Below are positions 17,388-26,356 of a stretch of DNA of 64,000 bases, piece after piece. The stretch comes from Mariniflexile sp. AS56. GTDB taxonomy: Bacteria; Bacteroidota; Bacteroidia; Flavobacteriales; Flavobacteriaceae. The DNA is taken from positions 248,001 to 312,000 of the forward strand of contig NZ_JAUPED010000001.1 in assembly GCF_030552475.1 (NCBI RefSeq), given 5' to 3'. How positions within the stretch are numbered: position 1 is the first letter of the stretch; the number at the start of each line of letters is the position of its first letter. The position numbers and the translations under genes are program-made. The notes under the pieces are model-generated. The model made no database searches and was not told the origin of the DNA. It worked only from the letters and a program-made list of their open reading frames with translations.

Positions 17388-18154
17388 TGATTGAAGTTAA
17401 AGATTTACATAAGTCGTTTAATGGTGTTGAAGTATTAAAAGGCATTAGCACGACGTTTGAAAAAGGAAAAACGAACCTAATTATTGGGCAAAGTGGTTCT
17501 GGTAAAACGGTGTTTTTAAAATGTTTATTAGGATTATTCACTTATGAGGAAGGCTCTATTGCCTACGACGGAAAAGTATTCTCTAATTTAACTGAAGATG
17601 AAAAACGCGATTTACGCGGTGATATCGGTATGGTTTTTCAAGGAAGTGCTTTATTCGATTCCATGACCATAGCTGAAAACGTTATGTTCCCGCTTCGCAT
17701 GTTTACAAACCAAAGCAAAAGTGAAATGCAAGATCGTGTGGACTTTGTTTTAAACCGTGTCAACTTATCGGATGCCCATAAAAAGAAGCCAAGTGAAGCT
17801 TCTGGAGGCATGCAGAAACGTGTTGCCATTGCCCGCGCCATTGTAAATAACCCCAAATATCTATTTTGTGATGAACCTAATTCTGGTTTAGACCCAAAAA
17901 CATCTATTGTTATTGATAATCTAATTAAAGAAATAACCGAAGAGTACAATATTACCACCGTAATAAACTCGCACGATATGAATTCGGTTATGCAAATTGG
18001 CGAAAAAATAGTCTTTCTTAAAAATGGTTTAAAGGCCTGGGAAGGCTCCAATAAAAACATTTTTAAAACGGACAATGAAGTTGTTACCGATTTTGTTTAT
18101 TCATCTGAATTAATGAAAAAAGTACGCCAAATGTATATTGAAGAACGCCAGTAA
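17387..18154 (+). CDS. mlaF: MlaF family ABC transporter ATP-binding protein
   Basis: This 255-residue ATPase has a complete set of ABC motifs: Walker A GQSGSGKT (about 34-41), the Q-loop around MVFQGSALFD, the signature EASGGMQKR, Walker B YLFCDEPNSGLD and the H-loop Ser-His-Asp. The signature with GGM rather than GGQ is usual in MlaF. Its ATG overlaps the permease stop codon (TAATG), indicating translational coupling. It powers lipid transport at the inner membrane with MlaE. Confidence 0.92.
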   Translation: MIEVKDLHKSFNGVEVLKGISTTFEKGKTNLIIGQSGSGKTVFLKCLLGLFTYEEGSIAYDGKVFSNLTEDEKRDLRGDIGMVFQGSALFDSMTIAENVMFPLRMFTNQSKSEMQDRVDFVLNRVNLSDAHKKKPSEASGGMQKRVAIARAIVNNPKYLFCDEPNSGLDPKTSIVIDNLIKEITEEYNITTVINSHDMNSVMQIGEKIVFLKNGLKAWEGSNKNIFKTDNEVVTDFVYSSELMKKVRQMYIEERQ

Positions 18155-18159
18155 GCTTA

Positions 18160-19656
18160 TTATTTATCGCGCTTTATAATTAAACTATCTAAATCGAAAC
18201 GTTGTTTTAACCAACGCCCTAATTTATCTTGTTGCTTTAAAATATCCGCTTCCTTAACAGAACCATCTTTCCACTTAACAGTAAAAACAGAAAGCGTATC
18301 AATTTTAGAAAAGTTAGAGGTAATCACCGTCGCGTATTCCAATCTAGACACGTCTTCGTAATTAATTTTAACCTCTTTTGTTAACTCATCAAACGGAATT
18401 TGCTGGGCTTCCAATTTCTCTAAACTTTTCAATTTAGCCTCCAGAAACACAATTTTTTGTGATTGCGATAGCATGTCTACAGAATCTCGATATCGAATCT
18501 GTTCCATGTATTTCAAATTATCTAAATTCTTACTTCTATTCTGGTTAAAAATTAAATTAGAATTGCTCAAGGCATCGTAATTTTTCATTCTATCTTGAAG
18601 AAGCGCTATGGTACTTTCCGGAATCTCGTCCAGTCCAAATGTATTCAACTCTACAGAAGACATCACCTTATCATCGTCAGAATATTTATAAGAAGAATTT
18701 TTAATTATATAATCGGAATGAGGCAAGGCACTTAACTCTTTATTGATAAAGCTTCTTGCATCTCTTTCAAATCGGCTCTCACTTAACACTTTTACGAAAG
18801 TCCAAAAAGCCGGAATCATTACAATAATAGCTAAAAAAGTAGCGATTCTACCCGTCCGTCTTCTTTTTGCAGAATTAACGTATTTAAGCATTGGAAAGTT
18901 CAAAAGCTTCACTACAATAAAGGTTGCTAAAGCGATAAAAATGGTGTTAATAATAAACAAATACATCGCACCAAGGGCAAAACCCATCCCTTTAGTAAAA
19001 TCCTCTTCTAAGGCTACAGAAAGACCGTACCCAACCGTACATAATGGTGGCATTAAGGCTGTAGCAATAGCAACACCAAAAATTACAGAGGCAATAGTTC
19101 CTTTTTTTGTTCTAGCAATAATTAAGGCTAGTCCACCAAAAAAGGCAATTAATACATCTCTAATATCAGGTTGTGTTCTGGCTAATAATTCAGAAGACTC
19201 CTCACTTAATGGAAACAACCAAAAAAACAAAAAAGCGGTTAATACACTTAACAAAATCATCACGCCAAAATTGACTAATGATTTTTTTAGAGTATCAATA
19301 TCATTAATAGAAACCGACAAACCAATACCTAAAATGGGTCCCATTAAAGGAGAAATTAACATGGCACCAATTACAACGGCCGTAGAATTAGCATTTAAAC
19401 CAATAGACGCCACAAAAATGGAACAAACTAAAATCCAAGCTGTAGCACCTTTAAACGGAATATCGCCTTTTATAGCCTGTATCGTGGCATCCCTATCTGT
19501 ATCTTCACGAAAATCTAATAAGTCTTTAAAAAAACGCTTAATACTCTCTAATAAACCAATAGCACCTTGCTTTACAGCTGCTTTGCTCTCATCAACCGCC
19601 TTGTCCTTATTAGACTTGTTTTCTTCACCAGAAAAATTAAACTTGTTTTCCTCCAT
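18160..19656 (-). CDS. DUF389 family membrane protein
   Basis: This 498-residue protein has a DUF389 membrane domain at about 70-300, with the family-type segments GAMLISPLMGPILGIGLSVS and FGVAIATALMPPLCTVGYGL. A soluble C-terminal extension of about 190 residues with coiled-coil character (KIVFLEAKLKSLEKLEAQQ) follows. The family is conserved but its function is unknown. The C-terminal part is probably periplasmic or cytoplasmic regulatory and is not in the shortest family members. It is convergent with mlaF (5-base gap). A 311-residue antisense frame lies inside it and is not a gene. Confidence 0.85.
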   Translation of the reverse strand: MEENKFNFSGEENKSNKDKAVDESKAAVKQGAIGLLESIKRFFKDLLDFREDTDRDATIQAIKGDIPFKGATAWILVCSIFVASIGLNANSTAVVIGAMLISPLMGPILGIGLSVSINDIDTLKKSLVNFGVMILLSVLTAFLFFWLFPLSEESSELLARTQPDIRDVLIAFFGGLALIIARTKKGTIASVIFGVAIATALMPPLCTVGYGLSVALEEDFTKGMGFALGAMYLFIINTIFIALATFIVVKLLNFPMLKYVNSAKRRRTGRIATFLAIIVMIPAFWTFVKVLSESRFERDARSFINKELSALPHSDYIIKNSSYKYSDDDKVMSSVELNTFGLDEIPESTIALLQDRMKNYDALSNSNLIFNQNRSKNLDNLKYMEQIRYRDSVDMLSQSQKIVFLEAKLKSLEKLEAQQIPFDELTKEVKINYEDVSRLEYATVITSNFSKIDTLSVFTVKWKDGSVKEADILKQQDKLGRWLKQRFDLDSLIIKRDK

Positions 19657-19740
19657 TATTATTACAATTAGCCACTAATACACGAATATAGATAAATTTA
19701 CTATGAATTACAGAATACTATTACAATTAACTATAATCGA

Positions 19741-20823
19741 TTATCCGTAATGTTTTCCGAATTTATCCTTCACCTTTTGAAGCACTTTTTTAATATCCTG
19801 CTCCTTTGTTTTAGGATAGATAAGTAACACATCTTCCTTATCAACTATAATATAATCTTGCAAACCATCAACCACTACAATTTTATCGCCTTGGGTTCTA
19901 ATCATGTTACCAGAAGCGTCTTCCGTTAAGGTTCTCGCGTGTACTACCGCGTTACTAGAAGCATCTTTATCTAATTTATCATACAAACTACCCCAAGTTC
20001 CTAAATCGTTCCAATCAAACTCTGCTGCAATTACATATACATTATTAGAGGTTTCCATAATAGCATAATCTACCGATACATTTTCAGCCTTCGGATAATT
20101 CTCTTTTATAAAATCGGCTTCCAAATTAGTATTGTAAGCGCTTATACCACTTTCAAAAAGGGTGTATAAACTCGGTTGATTATTTTTAAAAGCATTCACA
20201 ACACTTTTCACACTCCACATAAAAATACCCGCATTCCACAAGAAATTCCCTTGTGAGATGAATTGTTTTGCGGTTTCGTAATCTGGTTTTTCTCTAAATT
20301 GATTGACTTGCTTTATTTCTTCTGCGGAAACTTTATCAAACTCAATATACCCATAACCTGTATTTGGAAAAGTGGGCTGAATACCCAGCGTCATTAAAGC
20401 ATTATTTTCTGAACAAAAGTCAAAAGCTTGTTTTACATTTTTTGTGAATGTTGTTTCGTCTTCAATCCAATGGTCACTTGGCGCTACGATTACCACCGCA
20501 TCTGGGTTTTCCTTCTGAATTTTCAACGATGCATACAAAATACATGGAGCTGTATTACGCATAGCAGGTTCTAACAGCACTTGGCGCTGCGTCACTCCAG
20601 GAAGTTGTTCAAAAACCAAATCATTATAGCGTTCGTTGGTTAAAATAAATATATTTTCCTTCGGAATTAAATGTGATAACCTTTGAAATGTTTTCTGTAA
20701 AAGGGTATCACCCGTTCCCAACATATCGTGAAACTGTTTTGGAAATGCTTCTGTACTTACTGGCCAAAACCTTGAACCTACACCACCTGCCATTAATATG
20801 GCGTAATTATTTTTGTTAATCAT
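19741..20823 (-). CDS. manC: mannose-1-phosphate guanylyltransferase
   Basis: This 360-residue enzyme makes GDP-mannose from mannose-1-phosphate and GTP for polysaccharide and glycan synthesis. The signature AILMAGGVGSRFWPVSTEAF with the later PKQF lysine (about 8-31) is the nucleotidyl-transfer loop. FREKPDYETA and NAGIFMW are also typical of the family. It lacks the phosphomannose isomerase domain of longer ManC proteins, so it is the short monofunctional type. It lies 56 bases downstream of the SprT-like gene on the same strand. Confidence 0.93.
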   Translation of the reverse strand: MINKNNYAILMAGGVGSRFWPVSTEAFPKQFHDMLGTGDTLLQKTFQRLSHLIPKENIFILTNERYNDLVFEQLPGVTQRQVLLEPAMRNTAPCILYASLKIQKENPDAVVIVAPSDHWIEDETTFTKNVKQAFDFCSENNALMTLGIQPTFPNTGYGYIEFDKVSAEEIKQVNQFREKPDYETAKQFISQGNFLWNAGIFMWSVKSVVNAFKNNQPSLYTLFESGISAYNTNLEADFIKENYPKAENVSVDYAIMETSNNVYVIAAEFDWNDLGTWGSLYDKLDKDASSNAVVHARTLTEDASGNMIRTQGDKIVVVDGLQDYIIVDKEDVLLIYPKTKEQDIKKVLQKVKDKFGKHYG

Positions 20824-20879
20824 ATGTTTTAAAGACCTTCAAAAAAGAAGGATTTATTAATTTTAACTATTTAAGCTGC

Positions 20880-21494
20880 TTATAATATTCCTGCTTTTAC
20901 CGGAATTACATCTACTTCTGCATTCGGATTAAAAAGGTACAACCGCCCCGTTTTAACCTCTACACATTCATACCGTTTGGTACGTTTCCTCCCTTTAATG
21001 AAAATTTTACCGTTATATAATTTAAAGGTTTCCCCTAAAGGCACTTCAAAAATAAAGGTTTTATTATTAGGCTCGTCAAATTGCTTCAATGCTAACGCTA
21101 AAACAACATCGCTATCACTAGATGCCTTGGGGTTTTTAAAATGTTTCGCCAGCAAAGGCAATAACTCTATTGGAAAAATATCTGGGTTTAAAAACGGTAA
21201 CATTAAATGCTGAAAGGTTTTTTTCCATTCAACACCATGTGGTTTTATAAAACGCCCAAACCTTTTATAAGCCTCAAAATGTGCGATTTCATGAATAAGG
21301 GTAATTAAAAAACGATACTCATTTAAATTTGAATTGATTGTAATTTGATGCTTACCGTGAGGCAAACGCATATAATCGCCATGACGGGTTTTACGTTCGT
21401 TTTTAACTTTAACCACCAAATGTTCATGTTCCAAAAGTTTTAAAACTTGCGGTACTGCATTAGGTGAAATATAATCTTGAAGTTTATTTTGCAT
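20880..21494 (-). CDS. SprT-like zinc metalloprotease-domain protein
   Basis: This 204-residue protein has the SprT-like zinc motif LIHEIAHFEAYKRFG at about 66-80 (HExxH) and the third-ligand region KPHGVEWKKTF about 15 residues later. A C-terminal beta-rich segment, RKRTKRYECVEVKTGRL, resembles a zinc-ribbon-like tail but has lost most cysteines. Family members in eukaryotes repair DNA-protein crosslinks; bacterial roles are unclear. A -7 box ends 6 bases before the ATG. Confidence 0.85.
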   Translation of the reverse strand: MQNKLQDYISPNAVPQVLKLLEHEHLVVKVKNERKTRHGDYMRLPHGKHQITINSNLNEYRFLITLIHEIAHFEAYKRFGRFIKPHGVEWKKTFQHLMLPFLNPDIFPIELLPLLAKHFKNPKASSDSDVVLALALKQFDEPNNKTFIFEVPLGETFKLYNGKIFIKGRKRTKRYECVEVKTGRLYLFNPNAEVDVIPVKAGIL

Positions 21495-21499
21495 CGATG

Positions 21500-21507
21500 C
21501 AAAAATA
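21500..21507 (-). promoter_or_regulatory. -7 promoter box of the SprT-like gene
   Basis: The minus strand reads TATTTTTG, with its G 6 bases before the ATG at 21494, giving a leaderless or near-leaderless transcript. Confidence 0.5.
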
Positions 21508-21575
21508 CAGGAATTCTTTAAAGTAGAACGAATTGATTTTATTGATAAACTAAAATTTGTTAAAACTTATAAAAA

Positions 21576-22211
21576 TCAAATCATACCCAATAAGGCGTCC
21601 ATACTATCGAATGTCTTGGTTGCTTCTGTTTTTAATTCCTCATTATAATCGTGAGCCGTAAAACCAAACACATCAAAACCTCCATTTTTAGCTGCTTTTA
21701 CGCCAGACAAACTATCTTCAATAACCAAACATTCACTTGGTTTAAAGCCCATAGTTTCTGCTGCCCATAAAAACACAGCAGGGTCTGGCTTCCATTTGCT
21801 AATAGCGTAACAACTAAATATTTTAGTTTCAAAATAAGGCAACAAACCCGCTAACCCCAAATTAAGTTTAATTTTATCTTCAGGACCACTAGAAGCGACA
21901 CAAAAGGGCACATTCAAATTATCTAAAACATGTTTCACGCCTTTAACAGCTTGCATGTTTTTTTTAAATGCCTCAAAGCTCTGTTGTCTATAATCTTCTT
22001 GAAAAGAATCTGGTATAGATTTATTAGATAATTGTGCTATTTTGGTTTTACACGCATCAAAAAAACTCCCTTTAAAGTGTTTCATGCCATAAGCCAAATC
22101 AATATTAGCTCCATAACCATTAGCCATATCTACCAATATTTGAATGCTTATGGGCTCGCTATCTACCAAAACACCGTCACAATCGAAAATAACACATTTG
22201 TATTTACTCAT
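21576..22211 (-). CDS. HAD family phosphatase (beta-phosphoglucomutase-like)
   Basis: This 211-residue haloacid dehalogenase-type hydrolase has motif I FDCDGVLVDSEP (nucleophile Asp near residue 9), motif II VASSGPEDK, Lys in SKWKPDP (motif III) and motif IV VIEDSLSGVKAA. A helical cap lies between motifs I and II. This is the subfamily IA architecture of phosphoglycolate and beta-phosphoglucomutase-like enzymes. The substrate cannot be assigned from the sequence. Confidence 0.88.
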   Translation of the reverse strand: MSKYKCVIFDCDGVLVDSEPISIQILVDMANGYGANIDLAYGMKHFKGSFFDACKTKIAQLSNKSIPDSFQEDYRQQSFEAFKKNMQAVKGVKHVLDNLNVPFCVASSGPEDKIKLNLGLAGLLPYFETKIFSCYAISKWKPDPAVFLWAAETMGFKPSECLVIEDSLSGVKAAKNGGFDVFGFTAHDYNEELKTEATKTFDSMDALLGMI

Positions 22212-22352
22212 AATCTAAATTCTATTAGTAGATAAAAATATTAAAAGTATTCACGCAAGCAACCCAGCCAAAGAATTTATTTACAAATAATAAAATAGCC
22301 ATATAATTATTGCTGAAAAAATGATATTATTGCGTTTTAAAAAACAACCGAT

Positions 22353-22928
22353 ATGTCTGACACTTTACGTGGTATTTTTATAGCTACTTTGCTCATTATA
22401 TCTTTCTCAAACACAGCCATGGGGCAACCTAAAAAAGGGGAATTTATTCAAGCTTCAATAGGCTTAGGCATGAGTGGCTCTTATGAGGACTACAATATCA
22501 TAGGATCTGGTTTTTATGTACAAGCTGAATATGTAATGGCTTTAAGTAGATGGTTTGGTGTTCGACCTTACGCTGGATTTATATCAACATCTCCAAGCAG
22601 CACCAACACAGACCCTTATTTATCTGAATACGCCGTAACATCAAAAGCCTTTCTTCTTGGAGGAAAAGCACGAATTGCAGCCCCTATTCCTTATGTAGCT
22701 CCTTATTTAGAATTGGGTATAGGTACGTCTATTGGTAATTTTGTCACTCATACACCTTCCAATTTTAAAGAAAAAAAAGGGATAATCGTCCATATCCCGT
22801 TTACTATGGGGCTTGCTTTAGGTGCCGATAATGGTGTTGAAATCGCTTTTACCTATTATTTTCACCCGACCGTTGACCAATTTAGTGGTGCAGCTGCTTT
22901 AGGTTTATCTTTTCCTATAAACAAATAA
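22353..22928 (+). CDS. outer-membrane beta-barrel-like protein, hypothetical
   Basis: This 191-residue protein has a signal peptide (FIATLLIISFSNTAMGQ) followed by alternating hydrophobic and polar strands rich in Gly, Tyr and Ser. It ends in LGLSFPINK. The pattern suits a small outer-membrane barrel. No specific family is recognised and no function is assigned. A weak -7 box (TATTATTG, 22325-22332) precedes it. It is convergent with the SDR gene. Confidence 0.6.
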   Translation: MSDTLRGIFIATLLIISFSNTAMGQPKKGEFIQASIGLGMSGSYEDYNIIGSGFYVQAEYVMALSRWFGVRPYAGFISTSPSSTNTDPYLSEYAVTSKAFLLGGKARIAAPIPYVAPYLELGIGTSIGNFVTHTPSNFKEKKGIIVHIPFTMGLALGADNGVEIAFTYYFHPTVDQFSGAAALGLSFPINK

Positions 22929-22938
22929 CACTACTAAC

Positions 22939-23622
22939 TTAAGGCGTAGAATTAGATACCTGTAACATTTTGCCATTGTAATATTTATTTCCGTTAAGGG
23001 AAAAGTCCAAAATATATTGCGCCATTTCTAATGCTGAAGTTCCTGCTATATAACCAGGAAATGCTTCTTCCAACATCTCGGTTTGAACAGCTCCTAAGGC
23101 TAATACATTAAACGAAATGCCAGATTCTTTATATTCTTCAGCTAACAGCTCCGTTAAGGTTATTACAGCTGCTTTACTAGAACTGTACGCTGCCAAGCCT
23201 GGAAACTTCATACTACCTTGTACACCACCCATAGAACTAATGGTTACCACATGGCTTTCTTTCTTCATAAATGGTAAAACGATTCGGGTTAATTCGGCAA
23301 CACCAAAAACGTTGGTTTTATAAACGTTTTCAAAATCATTCATAGAAATCTCAGAAAATGGCTTATTTAACAAGACTCCCGCATTGTTGATTAAAACATC
23401 TACATACTCCCAATCACTATCAATAAAATTCTCTACTTTTTTGTAAGCTTCAGCATCATTTAAATCCAATGAAAATGCCGTAACATTCTTCAATTTTAAA
23501 TCCTGAATTGGCTTTTCATTCCGCGAAAGCGCTAATACTTGATGGCCTGCATTTGCAAAAAGTTGCACCAATTCAAAACCAATTCCCCGACTAGTTCCTG
23601 TTATAATTATATTTTTACTCAT
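22939..23622 (-). CDS. short-chain dehydrogenase/reductase
   Basis: This 227-residue classical SDR has the nucleotide motif TGTSRGIGFELVQLF at about 8-22, the NNAGVL segment and the catalytic Ser-Tyr-Lys set (ISSMGG, then YSSSK at about 150). The substrate is unknown. Its start overlaps the end of the upstream M28 peptidase gene by 8 bases, so the two are translationally coupled. No functional link between them is evident. Confidence 0.88.
   Translation of the reverse strand: MSKNIIITGTSRGIGFELVQLFANAGHQVLALSRNEKPIQDLKLKNVTAFSLDLNDAEAYKKVENFIDSDWEYVDVLINNAGVLLNKPFSEISMNDFENVYKTNVFGVAELTRIVLPFMKKESHVVTISSMGGVQGSMKFPGLAAYSSSKAAVITLTELLAEEYKESGISFNVLALGAVQTEMLEEAFPGYIAGTSALEMAQYILDFSLNGNKYYNGKMLQVSNSTP
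23517..23531 (+). repeat. GC-rich repeat, copy 2 (CATTCCGCGAAAGCG)
   Basis: The core CGCGAAAGCG lies at 23522-23531 within the SDR gene. Thirteen of the 15 bases match copies 1 and 3. Confidence 0.55.
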
Positions 23623-24643
23623 GGTTCATTGTAATTTCTTTGGTTGGTGTATTGCAAATGGTTTCTATTGCCGGAATCACTTTATTTATTAGGCTTGCCA
23701 TATGGTTATAATCTAGTTTATCCGCCTCATCATCTACATGGTGGTAATAATCGTAATTGGATAAATCGCAGCTTGAAAAAGTCTGACAAGGCAATTTAAA
23801 CTCTTTATAAAAGGCATAATTATCAGAATGGGTAAATAAATCATACTTTTTTGAAACTTCTGAAAACCCGGTAAGATTTGAATTGGTGTATTCATTTATT
23901 TTAGCAGACATATTGGATAAATCATACCCAGTAAGAAAGGCATCATATGGACGACCCACAAACGGCACACCAATCATCTCAAAATTCAACATGGTGTATA
24001 AATCTATATTTTCGGCCTTCAACTTTTTAGCTAAATGCTCCGAGCCTTTAAGTCCTTTTTCTTCTGCTGAAAACAATGCAATTAGGATACTACGTTTATT
24101 CGTTCTTGTTTCTGCAAAATATTCAGCGATTTCTAAAACACCACTGGTTCCAGCAGCGTTATCGTTAGCACCATTTGCAATGGTATCATCACCCACTTTT
24201 TTGGCAGAACCAATATGGTCGTAATGTGCACCAATAATAACAATTTCATTTTTAAGAGTCTCATCATTCCCTTCAATAAAACCAACTATATTATACGCAT
24301 GCATCCCTTTCAAATTAAAACTATCTCTATAAGTTTTGTAATAGGGCTTTATATTGTTTTTACGAAAAATAGTCTCGATATAAACAGCCGCTTTTTCTAT
24401 ACCTTCTGAACCTGTGTCTCTACCTTTTAAATCATCGGAAGCTAAAAAGCTTACTATCTCCTTTAACTCTTCACTTGTTGCCAATTTATTACTGGATGCT
24501 TTTGAAGAAGAAGTCATAATAACATCCCCTTTTGAAGGTTTTGGAATCACATTTTGACTAGAATCTGTATTGTTTATAATTACTGTTGAAGATTTACAAC
24601 CCATCACAATAATAAGTACTAAAAGGAAGACTGATTTTTTCAT
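23615..24643 (-). CDS. M28 family metallopeptidase lipoprotein
   Basis: At 342 residues this is an aminopeptidase-type M28 zinc enzyme. The ligand motifs are visible: IIGAHYDHIG (His), GANDNAAGTSG (bridging Asp), FSAEEKGLKGS (catalytic Glu pair) and the late HHVDDE (His). The N-terminus MKKSVFLLVLIIVMGCKSS is a lipobox signal with Cys16, so the protein is anchored to a membrane facing the periplasm or surface. It likely trims peptides. It is coupled to the downstream SDR gene. Confidence 0.9.
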   Translation of the reverse strand: MKKSVFLLVLIIVMGCKSSTVIINNTDSSQNVIPKPSKGDVIMTSSSKASSNKLATSEELKEIVSFLASDDLKGRDTGSEGIEKAAVYIETIFRKNNIKPYYKTYRDSFNLKGMHAYNIVGFIEGNDETLKNEIVIIGAHYDHIGSAKKVGDDTIANGANDNAAGTSGVLEIAEYFAETRTNKRSILIALFSAEEKGLKGSEHLAKKLKAENIDLYTMLNFEMIGVPFVGRPYDAFLTGYDLSNMSAKINEYTNSNLTGFSEVSKKYDLFTHSDNYAFYKEFKLPCQTFSSCDLSNYDYYHHVDDEADKLDYNHMASLINKVIPAIETICNTPTKEITMNHE

Positions 24644-24670
24644 AAATTTTATTTGAGTTTAAAGATAAAA

Positions 24671-24700
24671 AAAACCTGCTTCAAATATGAAACAGGTTTT
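24671..24700 (-). terminator. terminator after the pyruvate dehydrogenase genes
   Basis: A 13-position stem with one mismatch (AAAACCTGCTTCA / TGAAACAGGTTTT) has an AATA loop, with a T run on the minus strand. Confidence 0.85.
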
Positions 24701-24736
24701 TTAAAATTATAATATTTCTGCCTTGGCAGGAATTTG

Positions 24737-26353
24737 TTATACCAACATGGTTACTGGGTTTTCAATATATCCTTTCAATGTTTGAAGGAATTGTGCCCCT
24801 GTAGCACCATCAACCGTTCTGTGGTCGCAGGCTAAAGATAATTTCATGGTATTCCCAACTACAATCTGCCCATTTTTAACCACTGGTTTCTCAACAATAT
24901 TTCCAACAGAAAGAATCGCCGAATTTGGTTGGTTAATAATAGATGTAAACGTATCAATACCAAACATACCTAAGTTAGAAACTGTAAACGTACTACCGTC
25001 CATTTCTTGAGGTGTCAACTTTTTATTTTTAGCTTTACCTGCAAGTTCTCTAACAGCTCCACCTATTTGTTGTAAACTTTGTTCGTTTGCGAATTTTACT
25101 ACCGGTACAACCAAACCATCTGGCACAGCTACTGCTACACCAATATGTACATGGTTATTTAAACGCATTTTATCTGCAAACCATTGTGAGTTTACTTGCG
25201 GATGTTGTTTTAATGCTAAAGCACAAGCCTTAACAACAATATCGTTATAAGATATTTTAGTATCTGGAACTGTGTTAAATTGTGTACGGAATGCAATCGC
25301 ATTTTCCATATCGAATTCTACACTTAAATAATAGTGAGGTGCAGAAAACTTAGAGTTTGTCAACGCCTTTGCAATCGCTTTACGCATTTGCGAGTTTGGA
25401 ATGTCTTCAAAATCTTCTTGTCCAGCTGGAACAAATTTACCAACTGAAGCACCAGATGTTGCAGGCACATAGTTCTCGATATCTGTTTTTACAATACGTC
25501 CATTTTCACCAGAACCTTGTACTTGAGATACGTTAATACCTTTCTCTTCTGCTATTTTTTTCGCTAATGGCGATATGAATAAACGACCATTAGCAGTTGT
25601 AGTCGCAACTGGTTTTGATGCTTTCACTTCCGCCTTAGGAGCATCTGCTTTTGCTTCAGCTTTAGGAGCATCTTGTTTTGGAACTTCTTGTTTAGCTGGT
25701 GCTGCTGTTGAAAAACTTGAAGCAACTCCAGAAACATCTGTTCCTGCAGGGCCAATAATGGCTAATAATGCATCGACTTTAGCCGATTCACCTTCTTGTA
25801 ATCCTATAAATAATAAAGTACCTGATTGGAATGATTCAAATTCCATAGTCGCTTTATCAGTTTCAATTTCTGCTAAAATATCACCTTCAGCAACCTTATC
25901 ACCAACCTTTTTAAGCCATGTTGCCACAGTACCTTCTTCCATGGTATCACTTAATCGTGGCATGGTTACAACAATAACACCTTCTGGTAATTCTGCTGAT
26001 GCAGGAGCCTCTTCTTTTGCTGGAGATGCAGCAGTTTCAGCTGGCGCTTCTTTACTTTCTGGAGCAGCTTCTTCTTTAGCAGAACCACCACCTAGTAAAC
26101 CAGAAATATCTTCTCCTTCATCACCAATAATTGCTAAAAGTTCATCAACCTTCGTTGTTTCTCCTTCTTGCACACCAATATGAAGTAAAGTCCCTTCGTT
26201 AAAAGACTCAAATTCCATAGTGGCTTTATCAGTTTCTATTTCAGCTAAAATATCACCTTCAATTATTTTGTCTCCAACTTTTTTTAACCAAGTTGCAACA
26301 GTTCCTTCTTCCATCGTATCGCTTAAACGCGGCATATTTACTACTATAGCCAT
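24737..26353 (-). CDS. pyruvate dehydrogenase complex dihydrolipoamide acetyltransferase (E2)
   Basis: This 538-residue E2 has two lipoyl domains with almost identical sequence (lipoyl lysines Lys43 and Lys168 in ETDKATMEFES). An Ala/Lys/Glu-rich linker follows, then a peripheral subunit-binding domain at about 257-293 (FISPLAKKIAEEKGI). The catalytic acetyltransferase domain has His511 and Asp515 in the active-site segment DHRTVDG. It transfers the acetyl group to CoA and forms the core of the complex. It is 3 bases downstream of the E1-alpha gene. The E1-beta gene is not in the window. Confidence 0.95.
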   Translation of the reverse strand: MAIVVNMPRLSDTMEEGTVATWLKKVGDKIIEGDILAEIETDKATMEFESFNEGTLLHIGVQEGETTKVDELLAIIGDEGEDISGLLGGGSAKEEAAPESKEAPAETAASPAKEEAPASAELPEGVIVVTMPRLSDTMEEGTVATWLKKVGDKVAEGDILAEIETDKATMEFESFQSGTLLFIGLQEGESAKVDALLAIIGPAGTDVSGVASSFSTAAPAKQEVPKQDAPKAEAKADAPKAEVKASKPVATTTANGRLFISPLAKKIAEEKGINVSQVQGSGENGRIVKTDIENYVPATSGASVGKFVPAGQEDFEDIPNSQMRKAIAKALTNSKFSAPHYYLSVEFDMENAIAFRTQFNTVPDTKISYNDIVVKACALALKQHPQVNSQWFADKMRLNNHVHIGVAVAVPDGLVVPVVKFANEQSLQQIGGAVRELAGKAKNKKLTPQEMDGSTFTVSNLGMFGIDTFTSIINQPNSAILSVGNIVEKPVVKNGQIVVGNTMKLSLACDHRTVDGATGAQFLQTLKGYIENPVTMLV

Positions 26354-26356
26354 AAC

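Noticed and set aside
18743-19678. 311-residue open frame antisense to the DUF389 gene
   Set aside because: It is the complement of a clear membrane protein gene; it lacks any domain and its Lys/Ile-rich composition is a by-product.
25575-26183. 202-residue open frame antisense to the E2 gene
   Set aside because: It mirrors the Ala/Lys/Glu-rich lipoyl linker; the Ser/Ala-rich translation has no family resemblance.
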